This document shows, in pieces, positions 1-8,831 of a DNA stretch of 64,000 nt (position 1 is the first letter of the stretch; each line of letters begins with the position of its first letter). The DNA comes from Candidatus Gastranaerophilales bacterium (GTDB taxonomy: Bacteria > Cyanobacteriota > Vampirovibrionia > Gastranaerophilales > Gastranaerophilaceae): contig CALVAK010000005.1 of the NCBI GenBank assembly GCA_944325525.1, forward strand, positions 49,862-113,861. The letters run 5' to 3'. The notes under the pieces were generated by a model. It worked only from the letters and a program-made list of their open reading frames with translations, ran no database searches and was not told the origin of the DNA. A program made the translations under genes and the position numbers.

Positions 1-774
1 AACAGTGCAATGTATATAGTTAATGCACCGGATTATCAAATAGAAAATACCGAAACATTTAACTTTAAAAATAATTATGCAGAGATAAATTTATTAAATA
101 TTGCAAATACAACAACAAAAGAAGACGGTACAGTTGAACCTAAAGATGCAGTATTAACAATGCAGGTTGAAAAAACAAATATACTTGAAAATTATAAATT
201 TACTAAATATCCATATACACTTGAAGAATCAATAGAAAAAGCATATAAAAACAGACCCGACCTGCTTTCAATGCAAGCAACTCAAAATGCCGTACAAGAA
301 GCTTTAAATTATACTAAAAAAGAATATTTTCCGGATTTAACAGGTCAGGTCGGCTACAACTGGTCTAATAATACATTATACTCATCAAACGGTATAAGTG
401 TTGGTGCATACCTTTCAACAAGCAACTTGAATATAATGGAAACAAGATTAAGAATAAAAGAAAGTAAATCACAGCTTGAAATAGCCAAACGCAATGTTGA
501 TTTAACCAAGCAAAATATATATTTTGAAGTACAAAACGCATATATTAATATGATTCAACTGGAAAAAAACATTCCTTTAATGCAGGTAAAAGTAAAACAG
601 ACACTTGAAAATTATGAACTGGCAGATGCAAGATATGAAGTAGGTTTAGGCAATTTTATAGAACTTCAGGATGCTAAAGAAAACTATAATAATGCACAAA
701 GAGATTATGTACAGACAATTTATAAATACAATGTAGCTCTGACAGATTTAAAAACCGCTATGGGAGAGAAATAA
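1..774 (+). CDS. TolC-family outer-membrane efflux protein (5' truncated by window edge)
   Basis: The reading frame is open from base 1, so the gene begins outside the window; 257 C-terminal residues are visible. The part seen is rich in long amphipathic helices with the spacing of outer-membrane efflux proteins: a segment with 'NRPDLLSMQATQNAVQEAL' followed by a short beta stretch (YFPDLTGQVGYNW), then a second helical pair ending 'YEVGLGNFIELQDAKENY', which is the family's repeated helix-turn pattern. TolC-family trimers form the outer-membrane channel of tripartite pumps. Its stop codon overlaps the start of the MacA-like gene by one base, so it is very probably the exit duct for the MacAB-like pump that follows. 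The family is clear; the substrate is unknown. Confidence 0.88.
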   Translation, partial: NSAMYIVNAPDYQIENTETFNFKNNYAEINLLNIANTTTKEDGTVEPKDAVLTMQVEKTNILENYKFTKYPYTLEESIEKAYKNRPDLLSMQATQNAVQEALNYTKKEYFPDLTGQVGYNWSNNTLYSSNGISVGAYLSTSNLNIMETRLRIKESKSQLEIAKRNVDLTKQNIYFEVQNAYINMIQLEKNIPLMQVKVKQTLENYELADARYEVGLGNFIELQDAKENYNNAQRDYVQTIYKYNVALTDLKTAMGEK

Positions 775-1916
775 TGAAAAAAAGAATAATAATTTCAATT
801 TTAATAGTTTTAATAATAACTGTACCGTTTATAATTATGAAAAAAAGCGGAAAAATTAAATATGTAACAGAGCCGGTAAGAATAAGAACAATAACCCAGA
901 TAGTTGAAGCAACAGGAACAATTCAGCCTGTAAATACAGTTGATGTCGGTTCTCAGGTATCAGGCATGATTAGCGAAATATATGTGGATTACAATTCAAA
1001 AGTAGAAAAAGGACAGCTTCTTGCACAAATTGACACATCTTTATTTGAAGCACAATTACAGCAAGCAATAGCAAATATAAATAATGCCAAAGCAACACTT
1101 GCAAGAAATCAGGCTTTACTTGATTATGATACAAAAACATATAAAAGATATAAAAACTTATATGAAAGGAATCTTGTATCAAAGAATGATTTAGATTCGG
1201 CGGAATCCGCATATAAATCCGACCTTGCCCAGGTTGCATCAGCACGGGCTTCAATTATGCAGGCACAGGCAAATTATGATACAGCATCTGCAAATATGAG
1301 ATATACAAAAATAAAATCACCCGTAGACGGAATAGTAATTTCTAAAGAAGTAGAGGAAGGTCAGACAGTTGCAGCAAGTTATCAAACTCCTACATTATTC
1401 ACCGTAGCAGAAGATTTAACTATGATGCAGATAGAAACAAGTGTATCAGAAGCGGATATAGGTAAAGTCATAGTGGGTCAGGACGTAAATTATACTCTCG
1501 ACGGATATCCAGACAGTGTATTTACCGGTAAAGTAAGCCAGGTAAGATTGTCACCGACAACAGAATCAAATGTCGTAACATATACCGTAATTATTGAAGT
1601 AGAAAATGAAGAAGGAAAACTTCTTCCTGGAATGACAGCAAACGTTTCCATAATTACCGATAAACAAGAAGATGTATTAACCGTTCCGAACAGTGCTTTA
1701 AAATTCACTCTTGCAAACAATAAACAAAAGTATGAAAGAAGAGGCATCTGGATAAAGAAGAAAGGTAAACCTGTAAGAATAAATATAGATACAGGTGCAA
1801 GTGATGATTCATATACACAAATTATTTCTGATGAAGTAAAAGAAGGTGACCTTGTATATGTTGGTTCTGAAGGAAGCAAAGCTGCCAGAAGAGCAATGAG
1901 AATACCGAGATTATAA
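774..1916 (+). CDS. macA: MacA-like periplasmic adaptor (membrane fusion protein)
   Basis: This 380-residue protein has an N-terminal membrane anchor (about residues 5-22), then a split biotinyl-lipoyl domain (the half around VDVGSQVSGMISEIYV and the other around KIKSPVDGIVISKEVEEGQ) separated by a coiled-coil hairpin rich in Ala/Gln/Asn, followed by beta-barrel and membrane-proximal domains with the 'LLPGMTANVSI' motif. This is the order of RND/MacA adaptors, which join an inner-membrane transporter to TolC. ATG overlaps the upstream stop codon (TAATG), so translation is coupled. It sits in one operon with the TolC-like gene and both MacB parts. Symbol assigned from architecture and context; exported substrate unknown. 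Confidence 0.9.
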   Translation: MKKRIIISILIVLIITVPFIIMKKSGKIKYVTEPVRIRTITQIVEATGTIQPVNTVDVGSQVSGMISEIYVDYNSKVEKGQLLAQIDTSLFEAQLQQAIANINNAKATLARNQALLDYDTKTYKRYKNLYERNLVSKNDLDSAESAYKSDLAQVASARASIMQAQANYDTASANMRYTKIKSPVDGIVISKEVEEGQTVAASYQTPTLFTVAEDLTMMQIETSVSEADIGKVIVGQDVNYTLDGYPDSVFTGKVSQVRLSPTTESNVVTYTVIIEVENEEGKLLPGMTANVSIITDKQEDVLTVPNSALKFTLANNKQKYERRGIWIKKKGKPVRINIDTGASDDSYTQIISDEVKEGDLVYVGSEGSKAARRAMRIPRL

Positions 1917-1931
1917 AGGATATTCAGATAA

Positions 1932-2648
1932 ATGAGTTTAATTGAAGTTAAACATGCAATAAAAACATATATGACAGGTGAAGAAAGTTTCAATGCACTT
2001 AATGACGTATCATTATGCATTGAAGAAGGGGAATTTGTTGCAATAATGGGAGCTTCCGGAAGCGGAAAATCAACTTGCATGAACATGCTTGGAACTCTTG
2101 ATAAACCAAATTCCGGCTCATACTACCTTGACGGAGTTGACGTTTTCTCTCTTTCTGCTGATGAACTTTCAGATATAAGAAATCTAAAACTGGGTTTTGT
2201 TTTTCAAGGATTTAACCTAATACCAAGAACTTCCGCTCTGGATAATGTGGAACTTCCTATGATATATAAAGGAGTTCCTGAAGCTGAACGTCATGAACGT
2301 GCAAGAAAAGCATTAAAGATAGTCGGACTTGAAAACAGAGAAGACCATATGCCCAATCAAATGTCAGGCGGTCAACAACAAAGGGTCGCAATTGCAAGAG
2401 CAATTGTTAATGATGCACCTTTAATTCTTGCTGATGAACCGACAGGTAATCTTGATACTAAAACCAGTATTGAAGTTATGGAATTTTTTGTAGATTTAAA
2501 TAATAAAACAGGGAAAACAATTGTACTTGTTACCCATGAACCTGATATTGCCGAATATTGTAAAAGAGTAATAAAATTTAAAGACGGCAGGATAATTTCT
2601 GATCAGCCGAAAGAAGAATGGATGAAAACAAGAACAAGGCAGACATAA
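1932..2648 (+). CDS. MacB-type ABC transporter ATPase subunit
   Basis: The 238-residue protein is a complete ABC ATPase of the MacB/LolD group: Walker A GASGSGKST at residues 40-48, Q-loop in 'FVFQGFNLIPRTSALDNV', signature MSGGQQQRVAIARA, Walker B LILADEPTGNLD and the switch His in LVTHEPD. The 'FNLIPRTSALDNVELP' stretch is characteristic of the mechanotransmission (MacB/Lol/FtsE-like) ATPases. It is followed after one base by the permease gene. In E. coli ATPase and permease are fused in one MacB chain; here they are separate, as is usual in Gram-positives and cyanobacteria. Powers the adjacent efflux complex at the inner membrane. Confidence 0.93.
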   Translation: MSLIEVKHAIKTYMTGEESFNALNDVSLCIEEGEFVAIMGASGSGKSTCMNMLGTLDKPNSGSYYLDGVDVFSLSADELSDIRNLKLGFVFQGFNLIPRTSALDNVELPMIYKGVPEAERHERARKALKIVGLENREDHMPNQMSGGQQQRVAIARAIVNDAPLILADEPTGNLDTKTSIEVMEFFVDLNNKTGKTIVLVTHEPDIAEYCKRVIKFKDGRIISDQPKEEWMKTRTRQT

Positions 2649-2649
2649 T

Positions 2650-3879
2650 ATGATAGATTTCAAATCAACAATGAAAATTGCAATAAATTCACTAAAGGTG
2701 AACAAACTTCGTTCTGCTTTAACCAGCCTTGGCATTATTATTGGTGTAAGTGCCGTAATTATCATGCTTGCAATAGGAACAGGAGCAAGCAAAAAAGTAC
2801 AGGAAAATATGGAATCTATGGGTTCTAATATACTTACAATCCGTTCAGCATCAATAAAAACCGGCGGTGTTAGCATGGGGATGGGTTCTCGTCCTTCACT
2901 TACATTAAAAGATGCAGCTGCAATCCAAAAAACAATTGACGGTGTTGAAGCTGTTGCTCCGGTTTCAAATGAAACAAAACAGATTATGTACGGAAATCAA
3001 AACTGGTCAACTACGGTATATGGAACAACCCCTTCTTATTTATATATAAAAAATTATGATGTCGAGTCAGGACGTTCTTTTACAAGAGAAGATGTAAAAA
3101 ACAGTGCTAAAGTTGCACTAATAGGTTCTACAGTTGCTACGGAACTTTTCGGAGATGTTAATCCCGTTAATAAATCTCTAAGAATAGGAAATGTTCCGTT
3201 TAAAGTTCTTGGTGTACTTAAAACAAAAGGGTCTACAGGTCCTTTTGATGAAGATGATTTAATTTTCATCCCTATTACAACAGCCCAAAAAAAATTGTTT
3301 GGAGTTGTATTTCCGGGTACAGTTAAAATGATTGTTGTAAAAGGAAATAATGCCGATTCACTTAACGATGTTGAAAAAGAAGTGGAAAATCTCTTAATCT
3401 TCCGACATAACATAGGTAAAAACCAGACAAACGACTTTGAAATAAGAAATTCCGCAGAGTTTCAGGAAAGGATGAAATCAACCGTTAAGACTTTTGCAAT
3501 ACTTCTTGCTTCAATTGCTTCAGTATCTCTGTTAGTAGGCGGTATAGGAATTATGAATATTATGCTTGTTTCTGTCACGGAACGTACAAAAGAAATAGGT
3601 ATAAGAATGGCAATAGGTGCTAGAGCTTCAGATATAAGATGGCAATTTTTAATAGAATCATTTATGCTTTCAATGATTGGAGGATTAATTGGTGTTGCAA
3701 CCGGTATATTGGGTGCAAAAGCAGTTGAATTCTTTTCTGACGGCATGAGTGTTTCTATTTCTTTATTTTCAATTTTTCTTTCGCTCGGATTTTCAGGACT
3801 TGTTGGTATCGGATTTGGATACTATCCGGCTTATAAAGCTTCTTTGCTAAATCCTATCGATGCTTTAAGATATGAATAA
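2650..3879 (+). CDS. MacB-type ABC transporter permease
   Basis: 409 residues with one N-terminal transmembrane helix (about 24-45, LTSLGIIIGVSAVIIMLAIG), a large periplasmic MacB_PCD domain, and three C-terminal membrane helices (FtsX domain, about residues 275-400) ending with the family's typical 'YKASLLNPIDALRYE'. This four-helix topology defines MacB/LolE permeases, which transmit ATP hydrolysis mechanically to periplasmic partners rather than moving substrate through the membrane. The start lies two bases after the ATPase stop codon. It is the last gene of the efflux operon. Substrate (macrolide, siderophore, peptide or lipoprotein) cannot be read from sequence. Confidence 0.92.
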   Translation: MIDFKSTMKIAINSLKVNKLRSALTSLGIIIGVSAVIIMLAIGTGASKKVQENMESMGSNILTIRSASIKTGGVSMGMGSRPSLTLKDAAAIQKTIDGVEAVAPVSNETKQIMYGNQNWSTTVYGTTPSYLYIKNYDVESGRSFTREDVKNSAKVALIGSTVATELFGDVNPVNKSLRIGNVPFKVLGVLKTKGSTGPFDEDDLIFIPITTAQKKLFGVVFPGTVKMIVVKGNNADSLNDVEKEVENLLIFRHNIGKNQTNDFEIRNSAEFQERMKSTVKTFAILLASIASVSLLVGGIGIMNIMLVSVTERTKEIGIRMAIGARASDIRWQFLIESFMLSMIGGLIGVATGILGAKAVEFFSDGMSVSISLFSIFLSLGFSGLVGIGFGYYPAYKASLLNPIDALRYE

Positions 3880-3943
3880 AAAATAGTGGATTATAAATAT
3901 CAAATAAGTTATAATTTTCTAAAATCATATTATCAGGAAAATT

Positions 3944-4510
3944 ATGACTGGAAAATTATTTATAATTGCAGGATGTTCCGGTGTTGGAAAAGGTACATTA
4001 TTAAAAATATTTTTAGAAAAAAATCCCGATATCAAACTTTCAATTTCAGCAACCACCAGAACTCCTAGAAAAAATGAAATCGACGGTAAAAATTATTTCT
4101 TTATTTCAAAACAGGAATTTCAAGATTCAATAAAAAATAATGAATTTCTGGAATGGGCTGAGTTTAGCGGTAATTATTACGGAACTAAAAAAAATTTCGT
4201 TGAAAAAACATTGAAAGAAGGCTATGATTTAATTCTTGAAATTGAAGTTAATGGTGCCAAGCAGGTTAAAAATAAAATGCCTGATGCTGTTACAATTTTT
4301 ATCCTGCCGCCTTCAATTGAAACTCTTGAAAAAAGATTAAGGGGTAGAAAAACAGAAGATGAAGCAACAATTATAAATCGGCTCAATGAAGCAAACAGAG
4401 AAATTGAAGCTGCAAAAGATTTTGATTATAAAATAATTAATGATAATCTCGATGAAGCTTTAAATAATCTTCAGAAAATTTTTGAAAAAGAAAGGAACCT
4501 AAAATGCTAA
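3944..4510 (+). CDS. gmk: Guanylate kinase
   Basis: 188 residues with the guanylate kinase layout: P-loop GCSGVGKGT at residues 10-18 (a Cys where Pro is usual), GMP-binding region with 'SISATTRTPRKNEIDGKNY' and 'EFLEWAEFSGNYYGT', and the lid with 'LEKRLRGRKTEDEATI'. It phosphorylates GMP to GDP in the cytosol. The chosen ATG follows 'tcaggaaaatt', a recognisable ribosome-binding site. Its end overlaps coaBC by seven bases. In many bacteria gmk is followed by rpoZ and coaBC; here rpoZ is absent and coaBC comes directly. Confidence 0.95.
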   Translation: MTGKLFIIAGCSGVGKGTLLKIFLEKNPDIKLSISATTRTPRKNEIDGKNYFFISKQEFQDSIKNNEFLEWAEFSGNYYGTKKNFVEKTLKEGYDLILEIEVNGAKQVKNKMPDAVTIFILPPSIETLEKRLRGRKTEDEATIINRLNEANREIEAAKDFDYKIINDNLDEALNNLQKIFEKERNLKC

Positions 4511-5688
4511 AAGGTAAAAATATTCTTTTAGGTATTACGGGAGCCATTGCGGCATATAAAGCTTTAGAACTTATAAGATTATTTAAAAAAAATAATGCAA
4601 ATGTTAAGGTTGTTGTAACTCCTAATGCACTTAATTTTGTGACAAAAACAACACTTGAATCATTAAGTCAGAATCCGCTTAATATTGAACAATTTAATAT
4701 AAGTGAATATAAACCCGAACATATTTCACTTACTGATGAAGCGGATATTTTTGTTATTGCACCCATAAGTGCGAATACAATTTCAAAAATTGCACTCGGA
4801 ATATCTGATAATCTTCTCACATCAACTTTTTGTGCGTTTAAAAAACCTGTTATTATTGCTCCTTGCATGAATACAAATATGTGGGAAAACCCTGCAATTA
4901 TTGAAAATTTAAAAATTCTTAAACAGAGAAATATTAAAATAATTGAACCTGAATCGGGTTTTCTTGCCTGCGGAAGCTATGGAAAAGGCAGGCTTCAAGA
5001 TATTAATATTATTTTTGAAGAAGTTAAAAATACACTAATTCCAAATCAATTTCTAAAAAATAAAAAAATAGTTATAACTGCCGGCGGAACAAAAGAAAAT
5101 ATTGATGCCGTACGCTATATAGGCAATTATAGTTCCGGAAAAATGGGAATAGCTCTTGCCGACAATGCACATAAGCTAGGTGCTGATGTTGTATTAATTT
5201 CTACAATTAATACAGAAGGAAAACAATATAAAGTTACCAATGTTCAAACTGCCGATGAAATGTTTTCTGCTGTAAAAAAAGAATTTAAAGATGCCGACTC
5301 TCTTATAATGGCTGCTGCCGTCAGTGATTACAGAGTCAAAAATAAATCGGAAGAAAAAATTAAAAAAAACGGTTCTTCTCTTATACTGGAACTTGTTGAA
5401 AATCCTGATATCTTAAAAGAAATGGCAAAAATAAAAAAAGATAAACAAATTGTTGTCGGTTTTTGTGCTGAAAGTTCCGATTTAATTGAAAATGCTAAAC
5501 AAAAAATATTAAAAAAATCTTGTGATTTTATTTGTGCTAATGATATTTCAAGAAAAGATACAGGATTCTCGTCAGATTATAATGAATTGTATATAATAGA
5601 TAAAAAACTCAATATTTCTAAAATAGAAAAAACACACAAACAAATTGCTGCATTAAAAATACTGGAAAAAATATATGGCAAAAATTAG
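4504..5688 (+). CDS. coaBC: Bifunctional phosphopantothenoylcysteine decarboxylase / phosphopantothenate-cysteine ligase
   Basis: 394 residues. The N-terminal CoaC half is an HFCD flavoprotein: it starts 'ILLGITGAIAAYKALELIR', carries the active-site His in 'HISLTDEADIFVIAPISANT', the PxMNxxMW motif as 'PCMNTNMWENP', and the flap Cys in 'GFLACGSYGKGRL'. The CoaB half begins near residue 190 with 'VITAGGTKENIDAVRYIGN' and 'SSGKMG', has 'AAAVSDYR' and the Lys-rich catalytic strip. Together they convert 4'-phosphopantothenate and cysteine to 4'-phosphopantetheine in coenzyme A synthesis. Overlaps gmk upstream and the Nif3-like gene downstream by 14 bases, suggesting translational coupling. Confidence 0.96.
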   Translation: MLKGKNILLGITGAIAAYKALELIRLFKKNNANVKVVVTPNALNFVTKTTLESLSQNPLNIEQFNISEYKPEHISLTDEADIFVIAPISANTISKIALGISDNLLTSTFCAFKKPVIIAPCMNTNMWENPAIIENLKILKQRNIKIIEPESGFLACGSYGKGRLQDINIIFEEVKNTLIPNQFLKNKKIVITAGGTKENIDAVRYIGNYSSGKMGIALADNAHKLGADVVLISTINTEGKQYKVTNVQTADEMFSAVKKEFKDADSLIMAAAVSDYRVKNKSEEKIKKNGSSLILELVENPDILKEMAKIKKDKQIVVGFCAESSDLIENAKQKILKKSCDFICANDISRKDTGFSSDYNELYIIDKKLNISKIEKTHKQIAALKILEKIYGKN

Positions 5689-6409
5689 TAAAATTATTAA
5701 GAAAATCGAACAATTTGCTCCGTTAGATACAATGCAAAACTGGGATAATTCAGGCTGGCAGATAAATCTAAAAACAACAGAAACAAATAGAATTCTGCTA
5801 GCTCTTGATGTAACAATGGAAACAGTTAATGAAGCAATTAAAAAAAACTGCGACCTTATTTTGTCACATCATCCCGTTTTTTTTACACCGGTAAAAGTTA
5901 TTGATAAACCATTTATAATTAAAGCCATTCAAAATAATATACAAATTTATTCTGCACATACAAATCTTGATATTGCACAAAACGGTGTCTGTGAACATCT
6001 TGCTGAAAAATGCGGTTTTAAAACTTTAGATACTGCTTTTGAATTTATTAAATATAAAAAATTAAACAAAGAAGAAGATTTTTCAAAACTTATTGATAAA
6101 TTAAAAAAAATTTTTAATATTCCGAATATAAGAGTAGTAAATAGTAAAAGAAAAACATACAGTTCAATAGCATTTTGCTCGGGAAGCGGTGCAGGATATA
6201 TTCCCGATTTAGAAAAAATAGGAATTGATGTTTTTATTACCGGTGATATAAAACACCATCAGGCATTAGATTCCGGCAATATGTCAATAATTGATCTGGG
6301 GCATTTTCAAAGTGAAAAATTTGTAGTTGAAATTTTTGAAAATATCCTGAAAAATGAAGATGTTGAACTTATAAAAGCAAAAGAAAAACCGGCATGGGAG
6401 TTAGTATAA
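5675..6409 (+). CDS. Nif3/YbgI-family metal-binding protein (GTP cyclohydrolase 1 type 2-like)
   Basis: 244 residues, close to the 247 of E. coli YbgI. The metal-site motifs are present: 'LILSHHPVFF', 'YSAHTNLDIAQNGV', 'ITGDIKHHQAL' and the closing 'DLGHFQSEKFVVE'. Members form toroidal hexamers with a di-metal centre; the true reaction is not settled despite the GTP cyclohydrolase label. Ribosome binding and start lie inside the coaBC gene. Stop overlaps the next start (TAATG). A housekeeping, highly conserved family; specific role here unknown. Confidence 0.9.
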   Translation: MAKISKIIKKIEQFAPLDTMQNWDNSGWQINLKTTETNRILLALDVTMETVNEAIKKNCDLILSHHPVFFTPVKVIDKPFIIKAIQNNIQIYSAHTNLDIAQNGVCEHLAEKCGFKTLDTAFEFIKYKKLNKEEDFSKLIDKLKKIFNIPNIRVVNSKRKTYSSIAFCSGSGAGYIPDLEKIGIDVFITGDIKHHQALDSGNMSIIDLGHFQSEKFVVEIFENILKNEDVELIKAKEKPAWELV

Positions 6410-6936
6410 TGAAAAAAATTTTATTTTTATTATTAAGTATTTTTTTAATGCAAAATTATTGTTTAGCAAAAGATACAGTACAATTCGATTTTCCTAACAA
6501 TGGATGGCATCAGGTCGAAAGTCCTGACGGACTTAAAAGTAAAAAATGTTTTGTTCCTTATAATCAATCTTCAGAAAATTATACGGAAATGATTGTATTT
6601 TCCGAAAGAATATTAAAAAATAAAGGGATTAGTCCCATGGTAATTTTACACAAACAATTAGGTAAAGACAGAAATAATTACATGGATATTGCACCTGAAT
6701 ATGTAAAACAGGATATGAATGATTCTATACTTATATGGTGCAGCAAAAGTAAGTCCATTTGTTCAATAGAAAGAGCATTTCTAGGTAATGAAGGAGTTAT
6801 CCTTGTAACATATATAAATAAAATGCCTCATTATTCACAAAATCTTCTTACAAACTGGGTTAATATAATCGGCAGTGTAAAACTATATTCACCAGATAAT
6901 TCAAAAGAAAAACCATTAAATTTAATTGAACTTTAA
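6409..6936 (+). CDS. Secreted hypothetical protein
   Basis: The start is taken at 6409 because the Met-Lys-Lys there begins a textbook signal peptide (MKKILFLLLSIFLMQNYCLA) and its ATG overlaps the preceding stop codon. The mature part of about 155 residues has no motif I recognise; it reads like a small soluble domain with alternating hydrophobic strands. A single Cys follows 'KSK' near the start of the mature protein and a pair of Cys lies mid-protein ('WCSKSKSICS'), so a disulfide is possible. It lies in the gmk-to-rsmD gene chain, which says little of its function. Confidence 0.75.
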   Translation: MKKILFLLLSIFLMQNYCLAKDTVQFDFPNNGWHQVESPDGLKSKKCFVPYNQSSENYTEMIVFSERILKNKGISPMVILHKQLGKDRNNYMDIAPEYVKQDMNDSILIWCSKSKSICSIERAFLGNEGVILVTYINKMPHYSQNLLTNWVNIIGSVKLYSPDNSKEKPLNLIEL

Positions 6937-6937
6937 A

Positions 6938-7477
6938 ATGCAGATTACAGGCGGAAAATATAATTCGAGAAAAATAAAAACACCTGACTTTGAAAATATA
7001 AAACCAACTTTATCAAAAACAAGACAGGGAATTTTTAATGTTTTAAATTCATATATAAATTTTGAAGATAAAGTTTTTATTGATATGTTTTCAGGAAGTG
7101 GAATAATGGCTCTTGAAGCAGCTTCAAGGGGGTTCAGAGTATTTGTTTTTGAAAAAGATAAAAAAACCGCACTGGCAATAAAAGAAAATTTTAAAAGTTT
7201 TAATTTAGAATATAATTTATATTTTGGAGATGCAATTAAAAATATAATTAAAATACCAGTAAAATCCGATGTAATATTTATTGACCCGCCCTATGATTCA
7301 GACCTGTATGAGAAAGCTATTCATACTATAAAAAAAGAAAATATTCTTAATAAAAACGGTATTATAATTCTTGAACATCCCGTATCAAAGAATATAAATA
7401 CAGATTTTCTTGAAACTATAAAAATAAAAACTTACGGAAATAAACAAATTACATTTTTAACTAATCAAGAGGAATAA
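6938..7477 (+). CDS. rsmD: 16S rRNA (guanine(966)-N2)-methyltransferase
   Basis: Beginning at the ATG directly after the previous stop gives a 179-residue protein starting MQITGGKYNSRKI, the standard RsmD opening (RIIGGxxRGRKL type). The TRQGIFNVL segment, SAM-binding motif I 'FIDMFSGSGIMALEAASRG' and the catalytic DPPY motif ('VIFIDPPYDSDLYEKAI') are all present. It methylates G966 of 16S rRNA. An upstream in-frame TTG (6926) is possible but lies inside the previous gene with no ribosome site. Its last 17 bases overlap the convergent LysM gene. Confidence 0.94.
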   Translation: MQITGGKYNSRKIKTPDFENIKPTLSKTRQGIFNVLNSYINFEDKVFIDMFSGSGIMALEAASRGFRVFVFEKDKKTALAIKENFKSFNLEYNLYFGDAIKNIIKIPVKSDVIFIDPPYDSDLYEKAIHTIKKENILNKNGIIILEHPVSKNINTDFLETIKIKTYGNKQITFLTNQEE

Positions 7478-8051
7478 TGAGTTTTTGACCTATTGAAAGT
7501 TTATTTTCATTAGTAAGATTATTTGCCTGTTTTATTTTATCAACTTTAGATAAATCATACTTTCCATAAAAACGATATACAATAGAACTCATTGAATCTC
7601 CGCTTTTAACAGTATAAGTTTCCACTTTTGGTATTTCTGTTTCTTCTTGAACAGATGTTGAGGCAACAGCAGGAATAACTTCAACTTGAGAAGTTATTTG
7701 AGGAAGTTTGCTTTTTCTTGAAATTTTCTTTTCAAATTTCGGTTGTCCTAACGAAGCTGTCCTGTTATCTGAAGATATATTTGAACCTATACTTAATATC
7801 GCATTCATCAAAAACATGCATAATGCACCGGCAACAAAACCTGTTAAAAGGTATACACCGGGCGATTTTTCCTCTTTTGGATTAATTTTAAAATTTTGCC
7901 ATAAAAGATCCAGTTCTTTTTGTTTCCCGGGTCTTTTATAAGCCTTGGGGGTATTATCAAAAAGGTTATCTTCTTTTTGATTTTTTATTTCAGATAAAAA
8001 AGCAACCTTTTCGCCTGAAAGATTTGACCTGTATATTGATGAGTTTCTCAT
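7461..8051 (-). CDS. Membrane-anchored LysM-domain protein
   Basis: 196 residues: a polar N-terminal region (1-64) likely cytosolic, one transmembrane helix (66-89, GVYLLTGFVAGALCMFLMNA), a Ser/Thr/Val-rich linker, and a C-terminal LysM domain (143-196) with 'YTVKSGDSMSSIVYRFYG' and closing 'LSIGQKLIIPLD'. LysM binds N-acetylglucosamine-containing glycans, so the protein should tether the inner membrane to peptidoglycan. No catalytic domain is seen. A SafA/FimV-like scaffolding role is possible. It converges with rsmD, overlapping it by 17 bases, and a candidate promoter lies at 8093-8122. Confidence 0.86.
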   Translation of the reverse strand: MRNSSIYRSNLSGEKVAFLSEIKNQKEDNLFDNTPKAYKRPGKQKELDLLWQNFKINPKEEKSPGVYLLTGFVAGALCMFLMNAILSIGSNISSDNRTASLGQPKFEKKISRKSKLPQITSQVEVIPAVASTSVQEETEIPKVETYTVKSGDSMSSIVYRFYGKYDLSKVDKIKQANNLTNENKLSIGQKLIIPLD

Positions 8052-8092
8052 ATATTTCCAATCCTTTCCCCAATCTTTCTTTCCTCAATTAT

Positions 8093-8122
8093 ATGATAAT
8101 TTAATAAATACAAATAAGTCAA
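8093..8122 (-). promoter_or_regulatory. Candidate sigma-70 promoter of the LysM gene
   Basis: On the minus strand TTGACT is followed after 18 bases by TATCAT; an overlapping TATAAT lies five bases further on. About 40 bases separate it from the LysM start codon, with a purine-rich GGGGAAAGGA stretch between. Confidence 0.45.
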
Positions 8123-8165
8123 GGATTTCGGGCATTTTATTACAATAAGATACATTTATAACTTA

Positions 8166-8200
8166 AACAAAAAACGGGCTTTAAAAAACCCGTTTTTTAT
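8166..8200 (-). terminator. Intrinsic terminator of the HEAT-like gene
   Basis: AAAACGGG and CCCGTTTT arms around a short A/T loop, with A-runs on one side and T-runs on the other, so it can work in both directions. It follows the stop codon of the 8222-8515 gene by about 20 bases on the minus strand and lies upstream of the LysM gene promoter, isolating the two genes. Confidence 0.85.
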
Positions 8201-8221
8201 ATTTGATACTTTTTTAATTTA

Positions 8222-8515
8222 TTAAGCAGCTGCACCTTTTATTTCAGTTATCAAATAATTTGCTATCCATTCAAAATCACTGTTTGATTTTGCTGCTTTT
8301 TTTAAATAATCTATAGAAGATTCACCAATTCTTATTAAAACCATTGCAACTATGCCTCTTGTTCTTCCTTTAACTACTTGAAGTGAATCAACAAGAGAAG
8401 GTACTGCTTCTTTTCCTATATTTACAAGCTCATTTTCTATTTCGTTTTTTACGTTATTATCTGCATTTTCTAATTTATTTAAATATTCATCTATCGGTAA
8501 CAATACTGTATTCAT
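8222..8515 (-). CDS. Small HEAT-repeat (PBS-lyase-like) protein
   Basis: 97 residues made of two or three short helical pairs with the pattern of HEAT/PBS-lyase repeats ('IGKEAVPSLVDSLQV', 'RGIVAMVLIRIGESSIDYLKKA'). Such repeats are protein-interaction scaffolds; in photosynthetic cyanobacteria they occur in phycobilin lyases, but here there is no sign of phycobiliprotein genes, so a scaffold role is more likely. Stand-alone gene with its own terminator. Function unknown. Confidence 0.75.
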   Translation of the reverse strand: MNTVLLPIDEYLNKLENADNNVKNEIENELVNIGKEAVPSLVDSLQVVKGRTRGIVAMVLIRIGESSIDYLKKAAKSNSDFEWIANYLITEIKGAAA

Positions 8516-8831
8516 TCTGTTTGCCTCTTTTATTTCTTAAAACTTCCGATTTTATTATAAATCAAAAAATTTAAAATCCGATTTTTTTAATATAATCTTT
8601 ATATCAAGGTTAAAATTCAATAATAACAAGCTTTTTAATTGTATTATTAATAATCATTTTTATTAAAATTTTTATATGATAAAAAATAGCCTGATTATAC
8701 AGTTACAATATTATACCTTGGTATGTTTTATTAGTTTTAAAATAATTTTAAACTTAATATATCCGCAAGTAATATAATCTTGGGTTATATGGGAGTGTGT
8801 AAAAAATAAAAGTTATTACGGGGTATAGAAA
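8516..8831. other. 316-base intergenic region
   Basis: Divergent region between the HEAT-like gene and the 8832 gene, strongly A+T rich. A TATAAT lies near 8773 before 'cttgggttat', and the last 30 bases before 8832 are unusually G-rich for this genome ('gggagtgtg', 'acggggtatag'). No clear hairpin or repeat was seen. Confidence 0.4.

Noticed and set aside
1..3879. Drug resistance function for the efflux operon
   Set aside because: MacAB-like pumps export very different molecules; nothing in the sequence points to an antibiotic.
3886..4068. 60-codon frame overlapping the gmk start
   Set aside because: It is another frame of the gmk region, with a random-looking product; gmk is certain.
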